A stretch of DNA of 64,000 nt, from positions 1,060,486 to 1,124,485 of the forward strand of contig NZ_JBBGAZ010000001.1 in NCBI RefSeq assembly GCF_037478305.1. The letters are read 5' to 3'. A program made the position numbers and the translations under genes. Shown here piece by piece: positions 18,099 through 26,961 of this stretch (positions are counted from its first letter, which is position 1; each line of letters begins with the position of its first letter). The DNA comes from Cognatishimia coralii. Its GTDB lineage: Bacteria; Pseudomonadota; Alphaproteobacteria; Rhodobacterales; Rhodobacteraceae. The notes under the pieces are model-generated. The model did not search any database and was not told the origin of the DNA. It worked only from the letters and a program-made list of their open reading frames with translations.

Positions 18099-19661
18099 TC
18101 AGAAGTCGGTCGGTGCGCCACCCTCTTCTTTGCGTTTGGCCACAAAGGCCGCGAGCTCTTCGCGGATGGACTCCTCCATCGGAGGCGCTTCGAACTCGTT
18201 GATGATCTGTTTATAAAGCGTATGGGCGCGTTCTGCGGTCCAGATGCCACCCTTGGCCTCCCAGCCTTCAAAGTTGGTCCAGTCCGACACGAAGGGCTGA
18301 TAGAAGGCCGTCGTATAGCGGTCCTGTGTGTGCTGAACCCCAAAGAAATGCCCGTCCCCACCGACTTCGCGGATCGCATCCAGCGCGATGTCATCCGGGG
18401 TCGTCGCCGTCACGGCGGGTTCCATATAGCGCTGGATCATCTGCAGGATTTCGCAATCCATGATGAATTTCTCAGGGCTCGCGATCAGGCCGCCCTCAAG
18501 CCAGCCCGCAGCGTGATAGACCATATTGGTGCCTGACTGGACTGCGGCCCACAGAGAGTTCGAGGTCTCCCACATGGCCTGCCCATCCGGCACATTCGCC
18601 GCACAAACACCAGAGGAGCGCATCGGCAATTTGTAATACCGAGCCATCTGCCCCGTCATCTGGGTCGAGCGCATATATTCCGGCGTGCCAAAGGCCGGTG
18701 CACCGGTTTTCATGTCCACGTTGCTGGTGAAAGTGCCAATCGCGCAGGGCACGCCCGGGTTGATGTATTGCGCCAAGGCGATCGCACAGAGACCTTCCGC
18801 CAGCGATTGCGCCACAGCGCCCGCCATTGTCACCGGCGCCATCGCGCCTGCCAAAGTAAACGGAGTCACGACCAGAGCCTGCCCGCGTTTCGCCAATCTG
18901 ATCCAGCCATCCATCATCGGCTCGTCATGCTTCAGCGGCGAGGTCGAGTTGATGTTGGTGTAGATATGCGCCTTTTTCTCAAAGTCCTCATGGCTAAGGC
19001 CGCCAGCAATCCGCACCATCTCCATACAGTCTTCGACGCGCTCTTTGCCAAGGCTATAGGTGTGCGCGACTTTGTCCGTGATCGTCAGCTTGTCATAGAG
19101 CGCGTCCAGATGGCGAATGCTGGCATGCACGTCCTGAGGCTCAACAGGATAGCCTCCGGCAAAGTGGATACAGTTAAAGTACTGTGTCAGCTTGAAAAAA
19201 TTCGCACACATCTCGCGGGTGCCGGGGATTTTCCGCCCCAGCTCGAGGTCCCAATAATTCGGCGGAGAGCTTACGTTACCAAAGAGAATATGCTTGCCAC
19301 CGATGGTGATCTCGCGCTCTGGATTGCGCGGCGTGATCGTAAATTGCTCAGGTGCTTTGCCGATCATCTCCATGACAAACTCGCGGTCCATCCGCACGTT
19401 GTCACCGTTCACGATACAGCCCGCTTCCTTGAAGATCTCTTTCGCGCCCGCGTGGTAGAATTCGATCCCGATGTCCTCAAGGATCGTCATCGCGCCTTCG
19501 TGGATGGCTTGAACGCCGTCTTCATCCAATGGCTCGGTCGGGCGATCCGTATTGACCGGAATGCGCCATGGCATCTGGTTGATGACGCCAATCTTCTCGC
19601 GTTCTGCCGCCTTACCTGCTGCGCCGCCACCCCGGCGAGATCTGCGTCCTTGTCGAGCCAT
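18099..19661 (-). CDS. Trimethylamine methyltransferase (MttB) family protein, no pyrrolysine
   Basis: A 520-residue TIM-barrel methyltransferase of the MttB superfamily. Archaeal and clostridial TMA methyltransferases read through an in-frame amber codon for pyrrolysine; this frame has none, so it belongs with the non-Pyl members, some of which demethylate glycine betaine, proline betaine or carnitine using a corrinoid protein. No corrinoid protein or MtbA-type partner is adjacent. The Arg/Gly-rich N-terminus (MARQGRRSRRGGGAAG) precedes the barrel. The ATG at 19661 has AGGAGG six bases upstream, so the longer frame is rejected. The substrate is likely a quaternary amine but is not shown. Confidence 0.9.
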   Translation of the reverse strand: MARQGRRSRRGGGAAGKAAEREKIGVINQMPWRIPVNTDRPTEPLDEDGVQAIHEGAMTILEDIGIEFYHAGAKEIFKEAGCIVNGDNVRMDREFVMEMIGKAPEQFTITPRNPEREITIGGKHILFGNVSSPPNYWDLELGRKIPGTREMCANFFKLTQYFNCIHFAGGYPVEPQDVHASIRHLDALYDKLTITDKVAHTYSLGKERVEDCMEMVRIAGGLSHEDFEKKAHIYTNINSTSPLKHDEPMMDGWIRLAKRGQALVVTPFTLAGAMAPVTMAGAVAQSLAEGLCAIALAQYINPGVPCAIGTFTSNVDMKTGAPAFGTPEYMRSTQMTGQMARYYKLPMRSSGVCAANVPDGQAMWETSNSLWAAVQSGTNMVYHAAGWLEGGLIASPEKFIMDCEILQMIQRYMEPAVTATTPDDIALDAIREVGGDGHFFGVQHTQDRYTTAFYQPFVSDWTNFEGWEAKGGIWTAERAHTLYKQIINEFEAPPMEESIREELAAFVAKRKEEGGAPTDF

Positions 19662-19762
19662 GCTGCGATCCTCCTGTGATGCTCTCAAGCAAACACGCTC
19701 TGAAATCGCAAAGAACGCCAAATTGCGACCTATTCTGTCGCAAAAATTTCTGTGGCGCGGGT

Positions 19763-20452
19763 TTAGAGACCCAACCAGCCGGGAATATCGCCGATATTAT
19801 CCAGGACAACATTGGCAAAAGGCGCGAGTGTTTCAGTCCCCGCCATGCCCGTCAAAACACCAATCGTCGGCATGCCCGCAGCACGTCCAGCGATCAAATC
19901 ATGCGTGCTGTCGCCCACCATCGCGATGCGTTCAGGCGCGATATCGACGTGGTTTGCAAAGGCGAGCAGAGGCTCTGCGTCAGGCTTCGCCCCATGCCCG
20001 CTGTCAGAACCCAGAACCAGATCAAACAGCTCGTAAACACCCGTATGGGTCAAATGCGAGCGCGCGCCCATCTCGGTGTCATTCGTCATGACGCCCAGTT
20101 TCAGCCCCTTGGCGCGCAGGGCTTTTAGAAACGGCGCAAGATCAACGGCCTGTGCAAGAGGCGCAGTGGCCGCCGCGTGCGCGATGTAATGATCGACGGC
20201 GTCCACGTCTGATCCCGGCACCTCTGCAGAGATTAACTCGGCAATCTCGCGGTTGGTGCCTGCAATCGCCGGGCTTGTGGGTAGAAATGTCTGTGTCCTC
20301 AGATCAAACTCAATCGCATCGGCGATCGCATCCGCGCGCGCGGCATCTCCGTCGGCAAAGTGATGAATGATCCCCGCACACCACACATTCCAGGTTTTTG
20401 AGAAATCAAAAAGCGTGCCGTCCTTGTCAAACAGCAAAGCGTCAATCTGCAT
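19763..20452 (-). CDS. HAD-family hydrolase, phosphoglycolate phosphatase-like
   Basis: A 229-residue cytosolic phosphatase of the haloacid dehalogenase superfamily. Motif I is FDKDGTLFD, motif II VMTNDTE, the lysine of motif III is in HGAKPDAEPL, and motif IV is MVGDSTHDL; the helical cap lies between residues 15 and 95. The layout resembles Gph phosphoglycolate phosphatases, but substrates in this family vary widely. It is preceded at 53 bases by the DUF3572 gene on the same strand and followed by the MttB-family gene. Confidence 0.9.
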   Translation of the reverse strand: MQIDALLFDKDGTLFDFSKTWNVWCAGIIHHFADGDAARADAIADAIEFDLRTQTFLPTSPAIAGTNREIAELISAEVPGSDVDAVDHYIAHAAATAPLAQAVDLAPFLKALRAKGLKLGVMTNDTEMGARSHLTHTGVYELFDLVLGSDSGHGAKPDAEPLLAFANHVDIAPERIAMVGDSTHDLIAGRAAGMPTIGVLTGMAGTETLAPFANVVLDNIGDIPGWLGL

Positions 20453-20505
20453 CGGATCTGCTCCAATTAGTCGCGTTTGAAAGGGCTTTTAGAGCGAAAT
20501 TTCCC

Positions 20506-20790
20506 TTAAGTCCAATGCACTTGCTCGCTGCCCGGCATTGCGTGGCGCGCTAGCATCGGATCCTCGTATTTCGCGCCGATCTCATCGCAAAACGCCATAA
20601 CCCAAGCGTCATCCATCATGATGAAATCCAAGACCGACGCCAGAAAAGCTGGGTCTGACGCCTGCGCCTTTAGATCGTCCACGGCGGCTCCGGATGATCC
20701 CAAAAACACCGGCATAAGCTCTTCATTTGACGCCAACCAGCCAAGCGCTTTCAGGCCGAATGTTTCCGCAGCTTCAGGAGAAAAGGACAT
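20506..20790 (-). CDS. DUF3572 small protein
   Basis: A 94-residue acidic helical protein of the DUF3572 family, common in alphaproteobacteria. Typical features are the AETFGLKALGWLASN start, a middle DPAFLASVLDFIMMDDAWVM block and the ending CDEIGAKYEDPMLARHAMPG. No enzyme or binding motif is known. It is divergent from the diguanylate cyclase, with 75 bases between starts, an arrangement that recalls DUF3572 next to pleD in other alphaproteobacteria, though I infer this from memory of such loci. Confidence 0.85.
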   Translation of the reverse strand: MSFSPEAAETFGLKALGWLASNEELMPVFLGSSGAAVDDLKAQASDPAFLASVLDFIMMDDAWVMAFCDEIGAKYEDPMLARHAMPGSEQVHWT

Positions 20791-20865
20791 TTAGATTAAC
20801 TTTCGCAACGCTTTCTTAACCACTGCGATACACAGTTGGGCCACTGGTTGGCAAGGAATGTGTCT

Positions 20866-22236
20866 ATGTCAGGAAAATTGCTGGTTGTGGACCATGTGGC
20901 GGCAAATCGGACCACGATGAAAGTGCGTCTAGCGGGTGCCTTTTACGACGTCCTTCAGGCGTGTGATCTAGATGAGGCGCGACAGCGTCTGCACGGGGAT
21001 CGCCCCGATATGGTGCTAATAGATTCCAAAATGCCAGACGAAGATCCTTTACGCTTCTGTCGTGCCCTGCGTGCCTCGCCCAAGACGGCGCATTTGCCGG
21101 TGCTCTTGCTGAGTGGCAAGGATGATCGCGGCTATCGCATTCGAGCGTTGAAGGCCGGGGCGGATGACGTGCTGGTGCGTCCAGTGGAAAACGGCATTCT
21201 ATTGCCGCGCCTACGCAGCTTGATGCGCCGCAATGAATTCAACGACGATGCAATTTTGCCCAAGGATGCAGTGCAGGCCTTGGGTCTTGCGGATGCTCAG
21301 ACCGAGTTTCAGGCGCGTGCCTCGGTGTTGATTGCTACGCAGGACAGCCAGACGGCCATGACCTGGCAACGCATGATTAGCGCGAAAGCGCCCTATGAAT
21401 TCTCGGCCCAGATCCTGGACGACGCCCTGCGCAGCGTGACCCAAGCACCCGCGCCAGATGTCTTTGTGATCATGCCCGACGCAGCGCAGCCAGATGTGTC
21501 TCTGCGCCTGATTGCAGAAATTCGAGCGCGGTCAGCCACCCGGCACTCCGCTGTTCTGGTGGTGCTCAACGGCGCGACGCGTGATCTGCATGGGGACGCG
21601 CTGGATCTTGGCGCGCAGGACGTCATGAAAAACGGCTTTGATGGCGAAGAGATGGCGCTCAGGATCAGCAAACTCATTCAACACAAACGCCTGTCCGACC
21701 GGCTACGCGACAATCTCAAACACGGGCTACAGGCGGCTGTTACCGATTCTTTGACAGGCCTGTTTAACCGCCGCTATGCGATGACCCATCTGGCGCGGAT
21801 TGCGGAACAGGCGGCCGTCAAAGGCGGGCGATTTGCCCTGATGATGGCGGATTTGGATAGGTTCAAACGTGTGAACGACCAATTTGGCCATACCGCAGGG
21901 GACGCAGTTCTGGTCGGCACCGCTCGGCGTCTAAGGGCAGCCTTGCGTCCCGTGGATCTGCTCGCACGCATTGGCGGCGAAGAATTCCTGATCGCTATGC
22001 CCGATGTAGGCAGCAAAACTGCCCAAGGTTTCGCGGAACAGATGTGTGAAATCATGCGAGACGCGCCGGTTGATGTGCCGGGCATGAATCTTGGTATCCC
22101 GATCACGATGTCCGTCGGCGTGGCGATGGGTGGCAATCACAATCTGGATCGCAGCATCGACGCTTTGATGCAATCGGCTGACCGCGCGCTTTACATGGCG
22201 AAATCCAGTGGTCGCGACCAAGTCGCAATGGGCTGA
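20866..22236 (+). CDS. pleD: PleD-like response regulator diguanylate cyclase
   Basis: A 456-residue cytosolic protein with receiver, receiver-like and GGDEF domains that makes cyclic di-GMP when phosphorylated. Receiver 1 has the phospho-acceptor Asp53 (VLIDSKMPDED) and a conserved Lys in LLLSGKDD. Receiver 2 (residues 155-275) has Met where the Asp should be (VFVIMPDAAQ), as in the adaptor receiver of PleD. The GGDEF domain is active-type (IGGEEFLIAMPDVG) with the product-inhibition site RPVD five residues before. The ATG at 20866 has AAGGA upstream. No cognate histidine kinase is adjacent. Confidence 0.93.
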   Translation: MSGKLLVVDHVAANRTTMKVRLAGAFYDVLQACDLDEARQRLHGDRPDMVLIDSKMPDEDPLRFCRALRASPKTAHLPVLLLSGKDDRGYRIRALKAGADDVLVRPVENGILLPRLRSLMRRNEFNDDAILPKDAVQALGLADAQTEFQARASVLIATQDSQTAMTWQRMISAKAPYEFSAQILDDALRSVTQAPAPDVFVIMPDAAQPDVSLRLIAEIRARSATRHSAVLVVLNGATRDLHGDALDLGAQDVMKNGFDGEEMALRISKLIQHKRLSDRLRDNLKHGLQAAVTDSLTGLFNRRYAMTHLARIAEQAAVKGGRFALMMADLDRFKRVNDQFGHTAGDAVLVGTARRLRAALRPVDLLARIGGEEFLIAMPDVGSKTAQGFAEQMCEIMRDAPVDVPGMNLGIPITMSVGVAMGGNHNLDRSIDALMQSADRALYMAKSSGRDQVAMG

Positions 22237-22731
22237 TCAAGGACGTTTTGGCGGGCCTTTGCGTTTAGACAAAACCTCTTGGATCCGCGCCGCGTAGGCT
22301 GCGCGTTCTTCGGCGGTCATGTCGCTGACATACTCAAGCCAAAGCCCCTGAGCGATTTTGCGACGTTCAAAAGCCGTCTCACTTTGCTGGTCAATCAACG
22401 CCTTTACCGCCTCAGGATCAAACGGCTCGGCCTGAAGCGCTTCCAACATCTGTTGTAGAACCTCACGCGGACGCATTGGTTTTTCACCCAGAGCGCGATG
22501 GTGGTCGCGAATATTTTTGCCAATCTCGCGGCGTTCCTGCGAGCTCAACGCCTGCGTGTAGGCTCCAAGAATATCCCCTTCACGCGGAGGCCGGTCGCCA
22601 GAACGTTTTTTGCCGACAGTGGCCCCCACCATCAGCCCCGCAATGATGAAATTCACCGCCAGCGAGCCGATCAGCAGATAGCGCAACCCCGGCCGCATGC
22701 CGCTTGGTTTCTTGTCTTGGGTGTCAGACAT
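22237..22731 (-). CDS. Periplasmic heavy-metal sensor (ZraP/CpxP-like) protein
   Basis: A 164-residue membrane-anchored periplasmic protein: one transmembrane helix (residues 17-38), then a highly charged helical region with LTXXQ-like segments (LSSQERREIGKNIRDHHRAL, MTAEERAAYAARIQEVL). Such proteins act as metal-responsive chaperones or modulate envelope stress signalling. It starts two bases after the preceding gene, so it is the last cistron of the sigma-factor operon. The ATG at 22731 is chosen over a GTG two codons earlier. Confidence 0.82.
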   Translation of the reverse strand: MSDTQDKKPSGMRPGLRYLLIGSLAVNFIIAGLMVGATVGKKRSGDRPPREGDILGAYTQALSSQERREIGKNIRDHHRALGEKPMRPREVLQQMLEALQAEPFDPEAVKALIDQQSETAFERRKIAQGLWLEYVSDMTAEERAAYAARIQEVLSKRKGPPKRP

Positions 22732-22733
22732 GA

Positions 22734-23105
22734 TCACTCTGCCTCCGTGGAAAAGGTAAAGCCTCCGGAGAGGTCCGAGATATAGCTTTCTGTGTCGCCG
22801 GTGATGACGGTTTGCAAACCATCAAGCGTCAGGGCTTCGGCCCCGGAGAACCCGATAAAGACGCTGGCCATTGTCGCTGCAATCAATCCGCCCGTGCCTT
22901 GCCAGCCGCCCAAAGTCTCAAACAGGCTCGCCAAAAACCCACGTTCCGCGACCGGCGCGGCCATCGCGGCTGGTTGCGGCTGATGCGCCTCGGCTTCTGC
23001 CAACATGCGGGCCATAAAGTCATCGCTGACCTGCGCCTCTGGTGCGTCTTTTGCCTCTGCGAACAGATCGTTTAGCAGGGCGTCCATATCGTTTTTCTCA
23101 GTCAT
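22734..23105 (-). CDS. Small single-pass protein, candidate anti-sigma factor
   Basis: A 123-residue protein with an acidic N-terminal cytoplasmic part (residues 1-50), a likely membrane segment at GTGGLIAATMASVFIGFSGA (residues 70-90) and a short outer tail. It lacks a zinc-binding ZAS motif. Its ATG overlaps the sigma gene stop by eight bases, the usual arrangement of a sigma factor with its antagonist, so anti-sigma function is inferred from position and topology only. No named family is recognised with confidence. Confidence 0.75.
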   Translation of the reverse strand: MTEKNDMDALLNDLFAEAKDAPEAQVSDDFMARMLAEAEAHQPQPAAMAAPVAERGFLASLFETLGGWQGTGGLIAATMASVFIGFSGAEALTLDGLQTVITGDTESYISDLSGGFTFSTEAE

Positions 23106-23682
23106 CCGAATACCCTAATTCATCTTTGCGTCCTGCCAAGATCTTAGCCAAGGCGCGTTTTCCTCGCGCGGTCAGACTTTCGACCGCTTCGACCCCGATG
23201 TCCATAATCTGAGCGATCTCGGGGTTGCTCATGCCTTCGATGTGCCGCAGCAGCACCGCTTGTCTTTGTCGATCCGGCAGTTCCATCAGAGCCTCTTGCA
23301 GCGCCGCTTGCCGCGACTTTTGCTGCATCGCCTCGGCAGGGCTTTCCGCATCATCCTCAGGCTCTGGGATCGCATCCAACGCCACCCCGCGCCCTTTGCG
23401 TAGACGATCCGTGCAAAGGTTCGCCACCACCCGATAAAGCCAGGTCGTGACCTTGGCCTCGCCTTGCCGCCAATCGGTTGCTTGCTTCCAAAGACGGATC
23501 AAGGCCTCTTGCGCGACATCTTCTGCCTCGGCACGATCTCCCAGAACGCGAAAGGCGTGCCCAAAGACCTTGGGCGTCAGCCGCAGGGTCAAGGCACGGG
23601 CCGCGGATGCATCGCCATTGGCATAAAGCACCAACAAAGCGTCATCGCTCACGTCCTGAAATGTGTCTCGCGGCATCTCCAT
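23098..23682 (-). CDS. ECF-type RNA polymerase sigma factor
   Basis: A 194-residue extracytoplasmic-function sigma factor: region 2 (FGHAFRVLGDRAEAEDVAQE, ALIRLWKQA, WLYRVVANLCTDRLRK) and region 4 (ALMELPDRQRQAVLLRHIEG, NPEIAQIMDIGVEAVESLTARGKRAL) separated by an acidic linker. The start is taken at ATG 23682; a second ATG two codons on is equally possible, and the frame runs on further upstream without sequence typical of the family. It lies between an EF-hand protein gene and the putative anti-sigma gene, suggesting a metal- or envelope-stress regulon. Confidence 0.93.
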   Translation of the reverse strand: MEMPRDTFQDVSDDALLVLYANGDASAARALTLRLTPKVFGHAFRVLGDRAEAEDVAQEALIRLWKQATDWRQGEAKVTTWLYRVVANLCTDRLRKGRGVALDAIPEPEDDAESPAEAMQQKSRQAALQEALMELPDRQRQAVLLRHIEGMSNPEIAQIMDIGVEAVESLTARGKRALAKILAGRKDELGYSDD

Positions 23683-23771
23683 GTCCCGTTTGGCGTAGCC
23701 GTTTCGCCCAAGTGAGGCAATCTTAATCCCATGCCCCCTATGTCGAGCGGGGGGCATGGGGCTGATCAAGA

Positions 23772-24248
23772 TCAGTTGTTTTCAGTCTCGGCGTCGCCGT
23801 CACGGCCGCCCTTGCGCTTGCCGTGCTTTTTCATAGAGGCAAACTCTTCTTCAGAGATCTGGCCGTCGCCGTTGTCGTCCAAGCGGTCAAACATACGCGC
23901 GGCGCGGTCGCCGTTTGGCTGCATTTCTTCCTGGCTCAAGAGGCCATCGCCATTGGTGTCACGCTTTTCGATCATCTTTGCGACACGATCCGAGATGTCG
24001 CGATCTGCTTTCGCGGCGATCTCTTCGGCGCTCAGAAGGCCGTCACCATTGGTGTCGGTTTCTGCAAAGCGGGCCTGGCCCTGCGCTTGCAATTCCTCGA
24101 TGGTCACAAAGCCATCGCCATTTGCGTCAAGCTGTTCAAAGCTCACCCGTTCGCCGCGGTGGCCACCGCCTGGCTTGGCGGTTACGGAAGCTGCGGTGAA
24201 AGCCAGCGCGATTGCGGTGACACCAGAGATAAGTACTGCACGTTTCAT
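23772..24248 (-). CDS. Secreted four-EF-hand calcium-binding protein
   Basis: A 158-residue exported protein. Residues 1-24 are a Sec signal peptide ending ASVTA-KP. Four canonical EF loops follow: DANGDGFVTIEE, DTNGDGLLSAEE, DTNGDGLLSQEE and DDNGDGQISEEE, each with acidic residues at loop positions 1, 3, 5 and 12. The tail is basic then acidic (KKHGKRKGGRDGDAETENN). It should bind calcium in the periplasm. It sits 89 bases upstream of the ECF sigma start on the same strand, so it may be the signal receiver or a target of that sigma factor. Confidence 0.9.
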   Translation of the reverse strand: MKRAVLISGVTAIALAFTAASVTAKPGGGHRGERVSFEQLDANGDGFVTIEELQAQGQARFAETDTNGDGLLSAEEIAAKADRDISDRVAKMIEKRDTNGDGLLSQEEMQPNGDRAARMFDRLDDNGDGQISEEEFASMKKHGKRKGGRDGDAETENN

Positions 24249-24419
24249 TTTAGGTCTCCATTTTCTCAGTTTGAAACCGGTGTGTTGCCCGTTTTCAAAA
24301 GGTCAAACGCGGGGGCGGAGCTTTTCCGTCGCGGAATTTGCATTTTTTTTCGAAAAACTTGGTTGCCCTTTGCCAAAGCCCTTAGTTTACTGGGAAAAAT
24401 TGATGCGATAGGGGCCAAG

Positions 24420-25142
24420 ATGACCGTAGACAAAACAGCAATTCGCGATGCGGCGACGGTCATTGTGGTGCGCGATCCCGAGACAAACCCGCGAATTTTG
24501 ATGGGACAGCGGGGATCAAAGGCCGCCTTCATGCCCAATAAATTCGTCTTTCCCGGAGGCGCTGTGGATGCCGAGGACTATGATGTGCCCCTTGCAACGC
24601 CGCTTTCAGATCAGTGCTGTGACCGGCTGCGCGATGACATGCGGCCCGAGACGCCAGACACTGCGGTTCACGCGCTCGCGGTGGCCGCAATCCGCGAGCT
24701 TTGGGAAGAAACCGGCCTCATTTTGGGCGGCAAGGGGAATTGGGACATACCCCCAGCCGCGGATTGGACGGATTACGCCGCGACGGGCCATGTGCCTTCC
24801 GCGCAGTCTATGCAATTTGTGTTCCGCGCCATCACCCCTCCGGGCCGTCCGCGCCGTTTTGATGCACGGTTCTTTCTGATTAATGCGGATGCGCTGTCAG
24901 GCGATCTCGATGATTTCTCACGCGCGAGCGAAGAGCTATCGCACCTTCAATGGGTCGGACTGAAAGATGCGCGCAGCTTTGATCTGCCTTTCATCACCGA
25001 GGTCGTTCTGGCCGAAATCGAGGGGCAATTGCCTGATCTGTCCGCCCCTGCGTCCGTGCCGTTCTTCAAAAACGACGACGAAGCAGGCTGGTTCAAGCGC
25101 CTACACGGCCGCGCGCCAAGCGAAGCGGATCTGGGCGGCTAG
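24420..25142 (+). CDS. Nudix hydrolase (NUDT8/NUDT19-like)
   Basis: A 240-residue hydrolase of nucleoside diphosphate-linked compounds. The Nudix box is split: FVFPGGAVDAED, then an insertion of about 40 residues, then AAIRELWEETGLIL with the metal-binding Glu residues. This layout resembles NUDT7/8/19-type enzymes, several of which act on CoA or its esters; activity here is inferred. The ATG at 24420 is chosen since the family motif begins 30 residues on; the same frame runs far upstream through sequence antisense to the EF-hand gene and is not coding. The tail overlaps the EamA gene by four bases. Confidence 0.88.
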   Translation: MTVDKTAIRDAATVIVVRDPETNPRILMGQRGSKAAFMPNKFVFPGGAVDAEDYDVPLATPLSDQCCDRLRDDMRPETPDTAVHALAVAAIRELWEETGLILGGKGNWDIPPAADWTDYAATGHVPSAQSMQFVFRAITPPGRPRRFDARFFLINADALSGDLDDFSRASEELSHLQWVGLKDARSFDLPFITEVVLAEIEGQLPDLSAPASVPFFKNDDEAGWFKRLHGRAPSEADLGG

Positions 25143-26041
25143 ACCCAGACCACCAAACCCAGAACGCTGAGGCTGATAAATCCGATGCCGATGAACTCGC
25201 GCAGCGTGATCTTTTCGCGGAACACGAGCGTCGTCGCGATGATCGAAAAAATCAGTTCGATCTGCCCGACCGCCTTCACATAGGCCGCATTCTGCAACGT
25301 AAAGGCCGTGAACCAGCAATAGGATCCAGCGATGCTGGTCAGGCCCACAAAGCCTGCGGTTTTCCAGACGCTCATAACTCGGCCGATTTCGGCACGGTCT
25401 CGCCAGAGCAGATAGATCAGCATGCCAATCAACTGCATCGACGTGACCGCGGCCAAGGTAATAAACGCGCGTTCAAACGGATCCGGAGCCTCGATCATCA
25501 AGCTCGCCGCGCGATAGGTTGTCGCCGAGATCCCAAAAAGTGCCCCTGCTGACAGTCCCAGCAACGTGGCAGGGCTCGTGAGGCTCGCGCGCCAGTTCGT
25601 GTCTTTGCCGATCGCGCCAGACAGCACAATGACGCCCGCAAAACCGATCACCATGGCGATGACGCCCATGCCAGTCACCGCTTCTCCGAACAGGATAAGG
25701 CCGATCAATGCGGTCTGCAGGACTTCGGTTTTCTTGAATGTTACCCCAACGGCGAAATTGCGGTAGGCAAAGGTTTTGACAGTGCAAATCGTCGCCAAGA
25801 CCTGCGCCGCGCCGCCCAAAGCTCCGTAGAGCCAGAACGCCGCTGATGGCATCGCGAAGCTGCGGTCATTGACCTGCAGGTAAAACGCCGCCAGAACCAC
25901 TACCAACGGCGCGGAATAGAGGAACCGCGCCAACGTCGCTCCGGTCGCCGTCAGCTTAGTCTGGCTTAGCTGTTTTTGCAGCATGAAGCGCAGCGTCTGG
26001 AAAAACGCAGCGGCGATAGAGAGAAAAATCCAAAGCTCCAT
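25139..26041 (-). CDS. EamA/DMT-family transporter
   Basis: A 300-residue inner-membrane protein with ten hydrophobic helices in two five-helix EamA repeats (residues 5-135 and 150-298), the drug/metabolite transporter plan. Members export amino acids, metabolites or drugs; the substrate cannot be told. The ATG is at 26041. The gene converges on the Nudix gene with stop codons overlapping by four bases and is preceded by the desaturase gene, 20 bases upstream on the same strand. Confidence 0.9.
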   Translation of the reverse strand: MELWIFLSIAAAFFQTLRFMLQKQLSQTKLTATGATLARFLYSAPLVVVLAAFYLQVNDRSFAMPSAAFWLYGALGGAAQVLATICTVKTFAYRNFAVGVTFKKTEVLQTALIGLILFGEAVTGMGVIAMVIGFAGVIVLSGAIGKDTNWRASLTSPATLLGLSAGALFGISATTYRAASLMIEAPDPFERAFITLAAVTSMQLIGMLIYLLWRDRAEIGRVMSVWKTAGFVGLTSIAGSYCWFTAFTLQNAAYVKAVGQIELIFSIIATTLVFREKITLREFIGIGFISLSVLGLVVWV

Positions 26042-26061
26042 GCCGCCTTATGACCCGGAAG

Positions 26062-26961
26062 TTACTGCTTTGGCCAGAGGGGGTGAGGCACCGGGTCTTT
26101 GGGGGTGAAAAAGTAGCGTTTCAGGATCGTCCAGTAGGAGCTGTAATAGTAGCCGTCGTTGCGTCCCAAATACCGGTCGCGATTGTCTTTGAAGGCCACG
26201 GGCAGGCGATACCAAGGCAATTTGGGGTGCATGTGATGCACCACATGCAGTGAGTTATAGAGGAACAGCCACGCGAGCGGGCCGTGGTCTTCGATGATCA
26301 CCGTACGGCCGCGATATTTCTCATGGGCCTGGTGCTCGAGGAAGGTTCGGATTTTAAGGATGCCATACGCAAAATAGGCGCTGATCAGATAGGCCCAGAC
26401 GGGCATTGCCGAAACACTGGCGACAAACCAGATCACCAAGGCGAGCCCAGGGATGTGCAATAGCCAGCCTGCAAGAACGCGGCGGTTGCCTTTCAGGATT
26501 TGCGTTGCGTCGCATTTCATGAACACGATTTGACCAATCGCAGGCCCTAAGACGATCCGGCCAAAGAGCATATTGTTAACCGTCAATAGCGCCTTGCAGA
26601 TGAAGCTCAGCTGGCTCCAAGCCTCGGGATCCATATAGTTGCTTTCGGGATCATCATAGGGATCGGTCAGTTTGGAATCCTGATGGTGATCCAGATGCGT
26701 GTCTTTGAACCGCAGATAGGGAATGAACACGCCAAGGACCGGAAACACAGTCGCTTCGCTGAGCAATTGGCTGCGAAATGGATGCCCATGCACGACTTCA
26801 TGCGTCAGCGAGGAATGCAGGACAATCGCGATGGTCGTGACCACCATACCCAAAGGCAACCAAATCGCGCTCGCCCAGATCGTACCCAGCGCAAAGCCCG
26901 CATAGCACAGGACCAACAGCGAAAACGTCGGCCACTCGATCAGAGGACGGCATTCACGCAT
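26062..26961 (-). CDS. Membrane fatty acid desaturase
   Basis: A 299-residue di-iron membrane enzyme with the three histidine boxes of the desaturase/hydroxylase family: HEVVHGHP, HLDHHQ and HVVHHMHP, set among four or more hydrophobic helices. It would introduce a double bond into an acyl chain or modify a carotenoid or lipid headgroup; the substrate is not determined. The ATG at 26961 overlaps the end of the DUF2061 gene by eight bases, so the two are coupled. The longer open frame upstream belongs to the shadow of that gene. Confidence 0.9.
   Translation of the reverse strand: MRECRPLIEWPTFSLLVLCYAGFALGTIWASAIWLPLGMVVTTIAIVLHSSLTHEVVHGHPFRSQLLSEATVFPVLGVFIPYLRFKDTHLDHHQDSKLTDPYDDPESNYMDPEAWSQLSFICKALLTVNNMLFGRIVLGPAIGQIVFMKCDATQILKGNRRVLAGWLLHIPGLALVIWFVASVSAMPVWAYLISAYFAYGILKIRTFLEHQAHEKYRGRTVIIEDHGPLAWLFLYNSLHVVHHMHPKLPWYRLPVAFKDNRDRYLGRNDGYYYSSYWTILKRYFFTPKDPVPHPLWPKQ

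Noticed and set aside
18099..19661. Pyrrolysine-containing TMA methyltransferase
   Set aside because: The frame is continuous with no internal amber codon.
18768..19679. Plus-strand frame of 303 codons
   Set aside because: Antisense shadow of the MttB-family gene.
23823..24419. N-terminal extension of the Nudix protein
   Set aside because: It is antisense to the EF-hand gene and has no homology; the start at 24420 gives a normal Nudix protein.
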